Positions 16,701 through 24,883 of a stretch of 62,031 nucleotides of DNA are shown here, piece by piece. The DNA comes from Oribacterium sp. KHPX15 (GTDB lineage: Bacteria; Bacillota; Clostridia; Lachnospirales; Lachnospiraceae). Position 1 is the stretch's first letter, and each line of letters opens with the position of its first letter. Position numbers and translations under genes: made by a program. The stretch is taken from NCBI RefSeq assembly GCF_900107835.1, contig NZ_FNRG01000025.1:1-62031 (forward strand). The letters run 5' to 3'. A model generated the notes under the pieces. It made no database searches. It was not told the DNA's origin and saw nothing but the letters and a program-made list of their open reading frames with translations.

Positions 16701-19548
16701 CATCAGTAATAATTATAAATTTAAGGCAACTGAGTATGGATGGGTTGATCAAAGCGGACATGAGCTGGTTTACGAAGTTGAACCCGGGGAAGGTTACGAT
16801 TATTACATTCCATCCGAAGGAGGAAACAGATTATTTAAGCATCTTGGTGAACGTACAGGCATAAGTCCTATATACTCCTTAGATTATTATCAGGGAGCAT
16901 ATCATGTTACCGAGTATACGGGCGACAGATATGTATACGAAAGTCTCAACCCGGATTACGATGTGTACTTCATTTACACCCCTAAAGATTATGAGCCGGG
17001 CGGTGATCCTCAGGTAGTAGATCTGGGAGCTCCTGCAGCTAATAAGGAACTTACAGAAAACGGAGACGGAACCTATAACTTAACCCTTAGCGTTACAGGA
17101 AAATCCCACGCACAGGAATCTAAGACAAAGGCCAATGTAGTAGTGGTACTCGATCTTTCAGGCAGTATGGGTAATTCAGCTCCTCCGGTAGAACCGTATT
17201 CGGTTTCAGAATATGGAAACTACTACAAAGAAGGAAATGATTACAAGCAGTTATACGTCAGATCATCGTGGGGATGGGGATACACCGCTGCATCAGATGG
17301 AACGCAAAAAACTGTATATACCAAGAATGGCAATACATACACCGAATATCACGGAACAAGGTATTCAAAAAATGCGAATGGAACAAGGTTAGATGTAGCT
17401 AAAGCAGCAATCAACTCTCTTGCAGATACGTTGCTTGCGAATAATACGGAAAATGATCCGGACGCAGTTGAAATCGGACTTGTAACCTTCGCTACAAGAA
17501 CAGAAGTTTACAGCCCTACAACAGATGCAGAAACATTTAAATCTACAGTTAACGGCTTAAAAGCAAACGGAGGTACAAACTGGGAAGGCGGACTCCTGGA
17601 TGCAAACGGATACTCCTTCGGACTTGGAGATGATGATCCGGTATACGTAATCTTCGTATCAGACGGAAAACCGACCTTCAGAACAAACGCAAACGGACAT
17701 ACATCAGATTTCTACAGTGGTAGCGAAGATGTATATGGAAACGGTCAGGAAGGTGATACAAACGTTGCACGTTGTTTGAACGCAGCAGTAAAGGCGTCCA
17801 CAGCATTGATAGGAGCAAACAAGAGACTTTACGCAGTTAACGCATTCAGTGGCAACGGTGCTACCGGAGCAGAAAACAACATGAAGGCACTGTTCGGAAC
17901 TTCAACACCGAATTACTTCAACGCAACTGACCAGATAGCATTAAATGCAGCATTCGGAAAGATCATAAAGGAAATCGAAAACGACCTGGCATACGCAAAT
18001 GTAAGCATTGTCGATGGAATCACAAATCTTACAGCAACCATGGAGGTTCTCGGAACTACAGGTAACTATACATACCAGATAGTCAAAACTGACGGAGAAG
18101 GACACGAAGTTGTAACAGAAAACGCAAATGTTCCCGAAGAGATAAAGACAGCAAGCTACGAAAACGGAACAGTTAACTGGGACGTTGGAGGAAACGGTTA
18201 TCGTCTTGAGGATGGCGCAACCTACAAGGTAAGCTTCACGGTATGGCCGAAGCAGGAAGCATACGACCTCCTTGCAGACGTAGGAAACGGAAAGGTAGCA
18301 GTTGAAAATCTTCCGGCAGGATTCGTAACAGATGAAAACGGTAATGTGGTTTACAGAACCAATACAGGAGCATCGGTTTCCTACCAGACAGTAAATGTAG
18401 TGACTGAGGACGGACACGAAACAATAACTTACTCAGATGTTAAGACAAGTCCTATAAATGTTTATCCGACCATGAACCTCACAGATACAAAGGTATCCTT
18501 CCAGAAGAAGTGGAAGCTGGATAATCCGAGTCAGTCAAGACTTTTCACACATGACACCATACAGATCAACCTGCAGAGAAAGAACGAAGCAGGAGAATAT
18601 GCAAACTATTTTGCAACTCCACTTTCACTGGACGGTACAGGAGCTGTAACTTCAGAAGACGGTTTAGAGATCACATGGACAAATGATCGCGAGATAGACA
18701 TCGCACCCGGTATCCTGGTATCAGAAGCAAACGGTAATGTACACGGCTTCAATAAAGAAGGCAGCACGGCACAGCTCTTAACAGTGGAAGGAACCAATCA
18801 GAAATACTACTTAGTAGAGAAAGGACATGATTACAGGTTTGACGAAAAGGTCGGAAATGCAAGCTTCGAACTTCAGGAAGTTGTTTACCACCCGATGGTA
18901 GTAGACGGAACTCTCAAGAGCGTAGAACTTACATATGACGGCAGCGGAAATATCACAGGTATCAAGAGCCTGGGTGATGTCGAAGAACTTACAACACTTA
19001 TAGCAACAAACGTTGTAAAGCTTGATTTACTCGAGGTATCCAAGAAATATCTGGGAAATATGGCGACAGCACAAGAAACCGCATTTGATTTGTACCTTTT
19101 CGCAGAAGACGGCACAACACCTGCAGTTTACACAGAAAACTATATTGAATCTCTTAATGAAGATGGAACGACGGTTGTTAAACAGTCTGACGGAGCTTAC
19201 CGATTCACCATAACACCAACAACTCTCGGAACTCCGGCCACCGCAACAATTGTACTTCCTACAGGAGTTAAATACAAGGTTTCTGAAGTGAAAGAAAATA
19301 AGGATTATGCAACCTACAAAACCAAGTGGGGAGTAGCAGAAAATGCAATAACAAATGAAAGCAGCATTACAAGCATTCAGGTTCTCGGAACAGTCAACGC
19401 TATATATTTCGTAAATGAAAACAATGTTATAGCACCGACAGGATTCAACGATGACATGAGACCATTCATGGCACTGGCACTTGCAGGATTCGGAGCAATG
19501 TTCTTCCTGGCATGTGATTTCGAGAAGAAGAGGATGTTTGAAGATTAA
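13771..19548 (+). CDS. Pilus tip adhesin 2: vWA-domain surface protein
   Basis: This 1925-residue secreted protein is a paralogue of the one at 1409. It has a signal peptide ending near VYAAE and the same N-terminal region (LLSDDL, AIRENRLFDA). Its stalk (about 265-650) differs, being rich in Asp, Glu, Asn, Gln and Gly (GGQEYGQEEGQQDGQE) rather than Glu/Thr. The second shared region follows (YDDFAKALIAEV to SFSVFAITW). The vWA domain has MIDAS DLSGS at 1128-1132 and a loop rich in Tyr/Gly just after it that adhesin 1 lacks. The end is APTGF (from 1888), a membrane segment and KKRMFED. The different stalk and MIDAS-proximal loop suggest a different ligand. GAGGATAGAG precedes the ATG. Confidence 0.85.
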   Translation: MKRAKYSIKKSIKKGLATLLSVCLIVSGVQTPVYAAEASIPTESTATVSGLVNKKVVLDLLSDDLRDAALTAIRENRLFDAGDYLGATSDSKKAIKEYEAFFNRNPGLYVVEVPDSVKDILSSEAESELRIFVQKDEKKAKVDLEDENATDESVLSRDVNFRYGTEDDIILYEPSSQIDTLVNGGEDAYYRDPEQDTADNSDYQLTGKEKITFMFINASDGSVRFTLKVDGVKYDSVEVCGRTAALKRVLAQAGVKKTEETTAAVVQTTQAVETTQAPELVNIGTGAIETEELTQPGEENIQEGIADTSEIITPEDNENGSTEISNPVTAEQEAGAGESTDIENGADTEDNNQGYIEADTNTSQQELTENNAAEQTNDDTAVVTDDDSAELTNNDAAELTDNDTAEISDTEDNANVENEDGAQAQIEDIEDNEDSITDQISDAVDNVSNIILGRMVVYAEVIGEGYVFEEEQQGPETEEEEKNEDIAAEAGNTDGNDNDAADKQEIQADLDDNNGAAEGGQQGGQEYGQEEGQQDGQEIEQQSDGLGTETLEQNDGSGAEIVGQNEAGSGNESNVTIVDIFTEDNQEEGVQNDTTSTEISTGDVPETVIEGTIPEGQMTLEDLTGMMAEPETTAAAEIQKPETTVKMPVASPSEVEETSGEYDDFAKALIAEVKEAVLEDKEAAKEDLKVAKIVQYSIGSLGKIHYLTEIDGYSVEIFAAPEAFGGFKPNLEVKRLYKPEENDGTGDTPTDAEIAELKANGIYDNSLLLDISFKNDVGDEVEPDGNVNVRITLNDEDLLKKIDASSLEVHHIKDNNSTLTTEKVAEKEEVKILDGNDVQISDSDLEAHAEAIAAGEESDVEVASAVAEFEVSSFSVFAITWYDNDTTLLSFIQVHYVDINGNEILDPELDGQSISLPANGLTLASIEGGVTNYDYKEARLGSTNGQVITKVAQGTSNQQQKHYVDYFNGSEMVARNTISNNYKFKATEYGWVDQSGHELVYEVEPGEGYDYYIPSEGGNRLFKHLGERTGISPIYSLDYYQGAYHVTEYTGDRYVYESLNPDYDVYFIYTPKDYEPGGDPQVVDLGAPAANKELTENGDGTYNLTLSVTGKSHAQESKTKANVVVVLDLSGSMGNSAPPVEPYSVSEYGNYYKEGNDYKQLYVRSSWGWGYTAASDGTQKTVYTKNGNTYTEYHGTRYSKNANGTRLDVAKAAINSLADTLLANNTENDPDAVEIGLVTFATRTEVYSPTTDAETFKSTVNGLKANGGTNWEGGLLDANGYSFGLGDDDPVYVIFVSDGKPTFRTNANGHTSDFYSGSEDVYGNGQEGDTNVARCLNAAVKASTALIGANKRLYAVNAFSGNGATGAENNMKALFGTSTPNYFNATDQIALNAAFGKIIKEIENDLAYANVSIVDGITNLTATMEVLGTTGNYTYQIVKTDGEGHEVVTENANVPEEIKTASYENGTVNWDVGGNGYRLEDGATYKVSFTVWPKQEAYDLLADVGNGKVAVENLPAGFVTDENGNVVYRTNTGASVSYQTVNVVTEDGHETITYSDVKTSPINVYPTMNLTDTKVSFQKKWKLDNPSQSRLFTHDTIQINLQRKNEAGEYANYFATPLSLDGTGAVTSEDGLEITWTNDREIDIAPGILVSEANGNVHGFNKEGSTAQLLTVEGTNQKYYLVEKGHDYRFDEKVGNASFELQEVVYHPMVVDGTLKSVELTYDGSGNITGIKSLGDVEELTTLIATNVVKLDLLEVSKKYLGNMATAQETAFDLYLFAEDGTTPAVYTENYIESLNEDGTTVVKQSDGAYRFTITPTTLGTPATATIVLPTGVKYKVSEVKENKDYATYKTKWGVAENAITNESSITSIQVLGTVNAIYFVNENNVIAPTGFNDDMRPFMALALAGFGAMFFLACDFEKKRMFED

Positions 19549-19685
19549 AGATTTAAGCGAATACTAAAAATGAGTCCCGGGGATCCGGACAAAGATCCGG
19601 ATCCGGAAGGACTTAAGAAAGAACAAAGGAATCAGATAACAGAGAAAAGTCAAAATAAAGGCGTAGACATTATTCAGAACTCAAT

Positions 19686-19705
19686 AAGTACATGCGTAGG
19701 TACTT
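19686..19705 (+). promoter_or_regulatory. AAGTAC..GTACTT hairpin upstream of major pilin 2
   Basis: The same 6 bp dyad as at 7830-7845, with an 8-nt loop, lies 49 nt before the pilin start. The rest of this 206 bp spacer shows no gene; it also has overlapping GATCCGG repeats at 19580-19608. Confidence 0.45.
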
Positions 19706-19754
19706 ATAAAAATAAAGACACAACATAAAACTAAATTTTAGAGAGGGGTTTATC

Positions 19755-20858
19755 ATGAAGAAGAACGTAAACAAATTAATGGCAGTTATCACCACAGGCA
19801 TTCTGGCAGCAACCATGAGTTTAACAGCATTCGCAGCTAATGAAATTGCAATCCCCAAGAAGGTACCGACAGATACCAACAACCACACCATGGCACCTGA
19901 GACAACCTTCGAGCTTGAAGTAACAGCTGGCCCATCAGATGCAACAACTGTAGACCTTTTGGGAAACGATGATCAGACTCATACTTATCAGCTCACCCCG
20001 GGAACTGCAGAGCAGATCACCGGAATGACCATAACGGGTGCAGCATTTGCAAACATCACCGAGTACCCGGCAGATGGAGTTTATCAGGCAGATTTCGGAA
20101 TCAAGGTTCCTGACAGTCTTTACTCAGTACCCGGAGTTTACTCCTACACAGTAAAAGAGAAGAACGGCGGCTACAGCGGAATTACATACGATGCCAATAC
20201 CTACTACATGTACGTAAGTGTAGTAAATAAGGAAGGCGGCGGAGTAAAGGTTGACAATGTAGTTATTGCAAAGGACGACGGCACAAAGATAGCTGACATT
20301 ACTAACGACTTTGGTGCAGAAAATAATACAACACACGATCTTACAATCACAAAGTCAGTTACCGGAAATGCCGGAGAACTTAACAAGGACTTCACATTCA
20401 AGATTTCAATCCGTGCTAAGGCAGATACAGGCGCATCAAGCGCTCAGGAATTCCAGCTTGAGGATGCAGATGGCGGAAAGCAGAATATCGCAGCAGACGG
20501 AACAGAGGTTGCAGTAACCCTCAGTAATAGCGAGGCAGTTCACATTTACGGACTTACAGGCGATTACGATGTATACGTATCTGAGAACGAGGCAGGACTT
20601 AACGGTTACACAACAACTTACACAATCACAGGCGATGATGCAGGAAACACAACCGCAGCACAGGCACTTGTAGATGCAGATGCAAAGGCAACTGTAAACG
20701 CACTGGCTGATGGCGCAACACTTACCATCATCAACGATAGAAACAATGTAACACCTACCGGCGTAGCAATGGATATTGCTCCATATGCACTCATGGTAGT
20801 TCTGGCAGGAAGCGCAGCAGTTACATTCCTTAGAAAGAAAGATCAGTTCGAAGAGTGA
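19755..20858 (+). CDS. Major (backbone) pilin 2, isopeptide-linkage type
   Basis: This 367-residue secreted protein has a signal peptide ending at TAFA, then IPKKVP. The FctA/Spy0128-like domain (YSYTVKEKNGGYSGITYDA..YYMYVSVV, ending ITNDFG) is followed by a second beta domain. The sorting signal is TPTGV (T333), then a hydrophobic segment and RKKDQFEE. It is paralogous to the pilin at 7900, with the end best conserved, as expected if one sortase handles both. AGAGAGGGG precedes the start. No sortase follows it, unlike in copy 1. Confidence 0.85.
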   Translation: MKKNVNKLMAVITTGILAATMSLTAFAANEIAIPKKVPTDTNNHTMAPETTFELEVTAGPSDATTVDLLGNDDQTHTYQLTPGTAEQITGMTITGAAFANITEYPADGVYQADFGIKVPDSLYSVPGVYSYTVKEKNGGYSGITYDANTYYMYVSVVNKEGGGVKVDNVVIAKDDGTKIADITNDFGAENNTTHDLTITKSVTGNAGELNKDFTFKISIRAKADTGASSAQEFQLEDADGGKQNIAADGTEVAVTLSNSEAVHIYGLTGDYDVYVSENEAGLNGYTTTYTITGDDAGNTTAAQALVDADAKATVNALADGATLTIINDRNNVTPTGVAMDIAPYALMVVLAGSAAVTFLRKKDQFEE

Positions 20859-20987
20859 TAAAAGGAAAGGGTTAAAAGAACATATACAAAGATACAGTGA
20901 AATCTAATCACTATTGAAATCGAAAAGCGTAGGAACCATAAACAAAGTATTTTAGACATTAGTCACAGTAAATAAATTAAGAAACCT

Positions 20988-21010
20988 GTAAGGGGGTCTG
21001 ACCCCATTAC
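20988..21010. repeat. REP-like palindrome, GGGGTCTGACCCC family, copy 1
   Basis: GTAAGGGGGTCTGACCCC followed by ATTAC, a near-perfect inverted repeat around TCTGA. Confidence 0.65.
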
Positions 21011-21096
21011 GGAACTATAAACAAAGTATTTAAATATAAATTACAGGGAAAAGGATCAGGCAAGACCTGAACAAACCTGAAAGATGTAAGAAACCT

Positions 21097-21120
21097 GTAA
21101 GGGGGTCTGACCCCCAATGA
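21097..21120. repeat. REP-like palindrome, GGGGTCTGACCCC family, copy 2
   Basis: Same core as at 20988, with the same upstream flank, so the two are direct duplicates about 109 bp apart. Confidence 0.65.
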
Positions 21121-21384
21121 ATAAACTATCAATCTAAAATTTAGTAGTGGTCCGGGTGGAGCCCTTCGGGGCTCCACAGGATACAGATAAAAGGATTGAG
21201 ATGAAGATTTCCGGTGAGAAACCAAAGCTGCAAAAACAGCAGAGAATGGAAGATAATTTCCGGAGATTGAGACAAGATTTTTCCGGTGAGAAGCCCAAAA
21301 GGGTTTAGATGATACCGGATGCAGAGACATTAAACTAACAGACAGGTCGAGTGCCGACAGAGCAAACCCCTAAGGAGGCTCGTG

Positions 21385-22608
21385 ATGATGAGTAGAAATT
21401 CTGGAAATAAATATATAGGAGCATTCCTGGTAATGCTGTTTGCTTTGCTCCTTAACATCAGCGTTTTTGCAGCAACAGGAAAATATGAAGCAGCTGTGAA
21501 GATTCCTGTGAGAGTTACTCTTGAGGGAGAGAAAGCATCTTCGGAGGAAGTAACCATAGTGATGACTCCGCTGGACGATGCACCGGCATTTGATCAGACT
21601 TCTCTAAAGGTTCAGGCTAAAAAGGGCGAGACAGTGGAGGCTGAATTTACCAGGACCTTCACAGAGCCTGTAGATTTCAGATATGAGATCAGAGAGACAG
21701 CCGGAACTACAGATGCATACACATACGACGACACAGTATATACCGCCATCGTTTTCGTAGAGAATGATCCGGAGACCATGGGTTTAAAGGCATCGGTAGT
21801 AAAGGTTTATAAGGATGACGATCCGGGAACAAAACAGGATGCAGCTATCTTCATAAACAGATACTGCCCGGCGGAAATCGATCCTCCGGTAAACAAGGTG
21901 GTAACCAATGATTCCGGAACAGCACCGGATACAGCAAAGTTCCATTTCACCATGAAGGCAGAGGACAAAACATTCCCGATGCCGGCAGGAAGCGTTGACG
22001 GAGCCAAGACAGTCGAAGCAAGAACAGGTGCCGTAGAGTTCGGAAAGATAGAGTACGAGAAGGCAGGAACCTACACATATAAGATTTACGAGGAAAAGGA
22101 AGGCCTTTCAAATTTCACCTACGATACCGCTGAATACACAGTTAAGGCAGTAGTTGAAAAGAAGGCAGGAGTTCTGACAGCCACCATGACAATCACCAAG
22201 GGAACAGAAGCTGTTGACTCCATAGAATTTAACAACCATTACGGAGAAAAGAAGGAAGAGACAGCACCGGCAGAAACCCAGCCTGCAAACAACGGAAGCA
22301 GTTCAGGATCAGAACCTAAGGATAATAGAAAGAAACATGAAAGAGAAGAAACTACAGATCCCGGTGGAAGCGTTCTCGGAGCAGTAAGAGATGCCATCGA
22401 AAACGGCCCGGTGGGACAGGTTCTCGGAGCAGCCCGTGATAAAATCGAAGAGAGCCCGATAGGACAGGTTCTCGGAGCAGTAAGAGGAGCCACAAGAACC
22501 GGAGATAACAGCTTCATGATGATTTCTGCAATTTGCTTCTTAACAGCTCTGGCAGTGATGATCGGTTGGGTAATGGCATTCATGAAAAAAAGGATGAACG
22601 GAATGTAA
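21385..22608 (+). CDS. Basal/minor pilin 2 with two isopeptide modules and VLGA repeats
   Basis: This 407-residue secreted protein is paralogous to the one at 9961. It has a signal peptide ending VFAA and two FctA/Spy0128-like modules (YEIRETAGTTDAYTYDDTVY and YTYKIYEEKEG..FTYDTAEY). A Ser/Gly/Lys-rich linker follows, then three VLGA units at a 16-residue period (330, 346, 362), RTGD, a membrane helix and a KKR tail. It lacks the Tyr/Ser/Glu insertion of copy 1. The start is GTG 21382, ATG 21385 or ATG 21388; AAGGAGG lies 6 nt before 21385, and 21388 matches the paralogue's start. Confidence 0.8.
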   Translation: MMSRNSGNKYIGAFLVMLFALLLNISVFAATGKYEAAVKIPVRVTLEGEKASSEEVTIVMTPLDDAPAFDQTSLKVQAKKGETVEAEFTRTFTEPVDFRYEIRETAGTTDAYTYDDTVYTAIVFVENDPETMGLKASVVKVYKDDDPGTKQDAAIFINRYCPAEIDPPVNKVVTNDSGTAPDTAKFHFTMKAEDKTFPMPAGSVDGAKTVEARTGAVEFGKIEYEKAGTYTYKIYEEKEGLSNFTYDTAEYTVKAVVEKKAGVLTATMTITKGTEAVDSIEFNNHYGEKKEETAPAETQPANNGSSSGSEPKDNRKKHEREETTDPGGSVLGAVRDAIENGPVGQVLGAARDKIEESPIGQVLGAVRGATRTGDNSFMMISAICFLTALAVMIGWVMAFMKKRMNGM

Positions 22609-22615
22609 GTGAAAT

Positions 22616-22638
22616 GTAAGGGGCTCAGACCCCATTAC
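22616..22638. repeat. REP-like palindrome, GGGGTCTGACCCC family, inverted core
   Basis: GTAAGGGGCTCAGACCCC followed by ATTAC lies just after the basal pilin 2 stop codon. The central bases are TCAGA instead of TCTGA. Confidence 0.6.
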
Positions 22639-22800
22639 AAAATCCTTAACATCAACCGCGAACAAAACTGTAGAAGGAGCCGGAATCAATTACAGAGAAT
22701 AAAGGAAATAGGAAATAAGAGATAAGAGATAAAGAAAAATAATAGATTTAGAAAAACAAGGGAGAGAAGTAAGAATATTTAAAGAAAGGAAAAAAGGAAG

Positions 22801-22833
22801 GGAGCACCGCATCCGAAAGGATGGTGGTGCTCC
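22801..22833. terminator. Bidirectional terminator between pilus operon 2 and proS
   Basis: The hairpin GGAGCACC..ATCC-gaaa-GGAT..GGTGCTCC has TGTTTTTTC on the plus side and a T-rich tail on the minus side, between convergent genes. Confidence 0.85.
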
Positions 22834-22849
22834 TGTTTTTTCTTCTTGA

Positions 22850-24286
22850 TTAATATGCTCTGCCCCAGTAAAGCATCTTTGTTGCAGGCTTTCCGCAGAC
22901 AACGCAGTTGTCGGAGATCTTCTCCTGCTCGAAAGGAATACATCTTGAAGTGATTCCTGACATATCCTTAAGCTTGTCCTCACACTCACGGCATCCGCAC
23001 CACATAGCCTTTACGAAACCGCTCTTTGTGTTAACGATCTCAACAAGCTCATCCATGTTTGTTGCGCTGGAGGTGTGGTCCTCAAGGAACTTCTTTGCTG
23101 TCTCGAACATATCCTTCTGGATCTGCTCAAGAACCTTAGCAACCTCTTCCTCAAGATTCTCAAATGCCACCTGGATCTTCTCACGGGTGTCACGGCGAAC
23201 GAGAACAGCATGTCCTGCCTCGATATCCTTAGGTCCGATCTCAACTCTTAACGGAATACCTCTTACTTCGCAGTCAGCGAACTTGAATCCCGGAGACTTG
23301 TCACTGTCATCAACCTTTACTCTGAATCCGGCATTGATAAGCTGATCCTTGAGAGCATAAGCCTTATCAAGAACGCCTTCCTTCTTCTGCTGGATAGGAA
23401 CCACGCAGATCTGGATAGGAGCGATACGAGGCGGAATCTTAAGTCCGGAGTCATCACCGTGAACCATGATGAGAGCACCGATCATACGTGTTGTATAACC
23501 CCATGAAGTCTCGTGAACAGGCTTAAGCTGGTTGTCCTTGTCGAGGAACTGAACATTAAATGCCTTGGCAAAGTCAGAGCCAAAGTTGTGTGAAGTTCCG
23601 CACTGAAGTGCCTGGCCGTCGTGCATGAGGGCTTCGATAGTATATGTAGCTACGGCACCTGCGAACTTCTCCTTGTCAGTCTTCTTGCCCTTTACAACCG
23701 GGATAGCGAGATACTGCTCGGTGAAGTCAGCGTAAATGTTAAGCATCTGTACTGTGCGCTCTTCAGCCTCTTCAGCGGTAGCGTGAACAGTGTGGCCTTC
23801 CTGCCATAAGAACTCTCTGGTTCTCAGGAACGGTCTTGTGGTCTTCTCCCAACGAACAACAGATACCCACTGGTTCAGAACCTGTGGAAGATCTCTGTAG
23901 GACTTAACTACCTTTGCAAAGTAGTCGCAGAATAATGTCTCTGACGTAGGACGTACACACATCCTTTCCTCAAGCTTCTTCTGTCCGCCTTCTGTAACCC
24001 ATGCAACCTCAGGAGCAAATCCTTCGACGTGATCCTTCTCCTTCTGAAGAAGTGACTCAGGGATAAGCATTGGCATAGCCACGTTCTGAACGCCTGTGTC
24101 CTTGAACATCTTATCGAGAACGTTCATGTAGTTCTCCCAAAGAGCGTAGCCCGCCGGGCGGATGACCATGAAGCCCTTTACTGAGCTGTAATCGCAAAGC
24201 TCTGCCTTCTTAACAACGTCTGTGTACCACTGGGCAAAATCCTCCTCCATAGGAGTTATCTGCTCAACAAGTTTCTTGTCTGCCAT
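22850..24286 (-). CDS. proS: Prolyl-tRNA synthetase, archaeal/eukaryotic type
   Basis: This 478-residue class II synthetase charges tRNA-Pro in the cytoplasm. Visible signatures are the motif 2 region [17 protein letters not shown], then [21 protein letters not shown], and the anticodon-binding part with [17 protein letters not shown]-terminal cysteine-containing domain ([18 protein letters not shown]) ends in WGRAY, typical of the shorter ProS type 3. It has no bacterial-type editing insertion. AAAGG lies before the ATG. A promoter is visible at 24398-24426, and I see no T-box in the 5' region. Confidence 0.95.
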   Translation of the reverse strand: MADKKLVEQITPMEEDFAQWYTDVVKKAELCDYSSVKGFMVIRPAGYALWENYMNVLDKMFKDTGVQNVAMPMLIPESLLQKEKDHVEGFAPEVAWVTEGGQKKLEERMCVRPTSETLFCDYFAKVVKSYRDLPQVLNQWVSVVRWEKTTRPFLRTREFLWQEGHTVHATAEEAEERTVQMLNIYADFTEQYLAIPVVKGKKTDKEKFAGAVATYTIEALMHDGQALQCGTSHNFGSDFAKAFNVQFLDKDNQLKPVHETSWGYTTRMIGALIMVHGDDSGLKIPPRIAPIQICVVPIQQKKEGVLDKAYALKDQLINAGFRVKVDDSDKSPGFKFADCEVRGIPLRVEIGPKDIEAGHAVLVRRDTREKIQVAFENLEEEVAKVLEQIQKDMFETAKKFLEDHTSSATNMDELVEIVNTKSGFVKAMWCGCRECEDKLKDMSGITSRCIPFEQEKISDNCVVCGKPATKMLYWGRAY

Positions 24287-24397
24287 GATAATAGCCTTTC
24301 TTAATATATATTTGCAGGGGCATCAGCGCACTTCCGTTGTGCCTTGCCGCTGCAGGTTTTCCCGCGAGCCCTTGGCCACGGGGGTGTTTGCCCGTTA

Positions 24398-24426
24398 ATT
24401 GTAACAACGAGGGGGAGCTTTTGCAA
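24398..24426 (-). promoter_or_regulatory. proS promoter
   Basis: On the minus strand TTGCAA (24426-24421), 17 nt, then TACAAT (24403-24398), about 110 nt before the proS start. Confidence 0.6.
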
Positions 24427-24473
24427 GAGCTCTGCTCCTTTACATGATGGATAGTCAATAACAGCCCGTGAAA

Positions 24474-24883
24474 TGACTTAAATTAGATATTACTAGAATT
24501 GAAGTCAACAATAGCAAGCCTGTGGAGTGACTTAAATAATGTATTTCTGGAATTGAAGTCAACAGTAGCAAGCCTGTGGAGTGACTTAAATCATGTATTT
24601 CTGGAATTGAAGTCAACAGTAGCAAGCCTGGGAAATGACTCAAATCAGGTATTTCTGGAATTGAAGTCAACAATACCGAGCTTGAGAAATGACTCAAATG
24701 GAACAATATCGGATTTGAAGTCAATATATTACATCTATATACATGACCTAATTTCAAGATAATAGATTTTAGGTCATAGAGCATCCTGCAATAATTGACT
24801 CAATTCTGAATAATAATCAATATGAGTCATATAGGCACTTATGGATTATTGACTCATCATGAAGAATATGAATATGAGGCTCA
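24474..24883. repeat. Dyad array A: eight 54 bp units with TGACy..rGTCA inverted repeats
   Basis: Units begin at 24474, 24528, 24582, 24636, 24690, 24744, 24796 and 24850. All are 54 bp apart except one of 52. Each unit is a 34 bp dyad (33 in the sixth) plus a 20 bp linker. The dyad opens with TGACTTAAAT, TGACCTAAT or TGACTCAAT and closes with ATTGAAGTCA, TTTAGGTCA or ATATGAGTCA. Changes in one arm are often matched in the other. The last dyad ends exactly on the aroC stop codon. The linkers of units 1-3 are nearly identical (GCAAGCCTGtGGAG). Confidence 0.85.

Larger units (their letters stand above)
20859..21384 (+). other. Gap where copy 1 has its sortase; duplicated REP-like units
   Basis: No gene is seen. 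Copy 1 has a sortase at this point. Here two 28 bp identical blocks (AAACCTGTAAGGGGGTCTG plus flanks) lie at about 20978 and 21087. The phrase AACAAAGTATTT is repeated at 20941 and 21014, and TTTCCGGTGAGAA also recurs (21209, 21279). The pattern suggests deletion of a sortase gene with repeat invasion, or never having had one. Confidence 0.6.

Noticed and set aside
24287-24450. T-box leader for proS
   Set aside because: No GGTGG-type T-box core or specifier-loop layout is present, only a plain promoter and a leader of about 100 nt.
24474-24883. CRISPR array
   Set aside because: The linkers between repeats are themselves similar, the repeats are imperfect, and there are no cas genes. The unit is a dyad with covarying arms, not a repeat-spacer pair.
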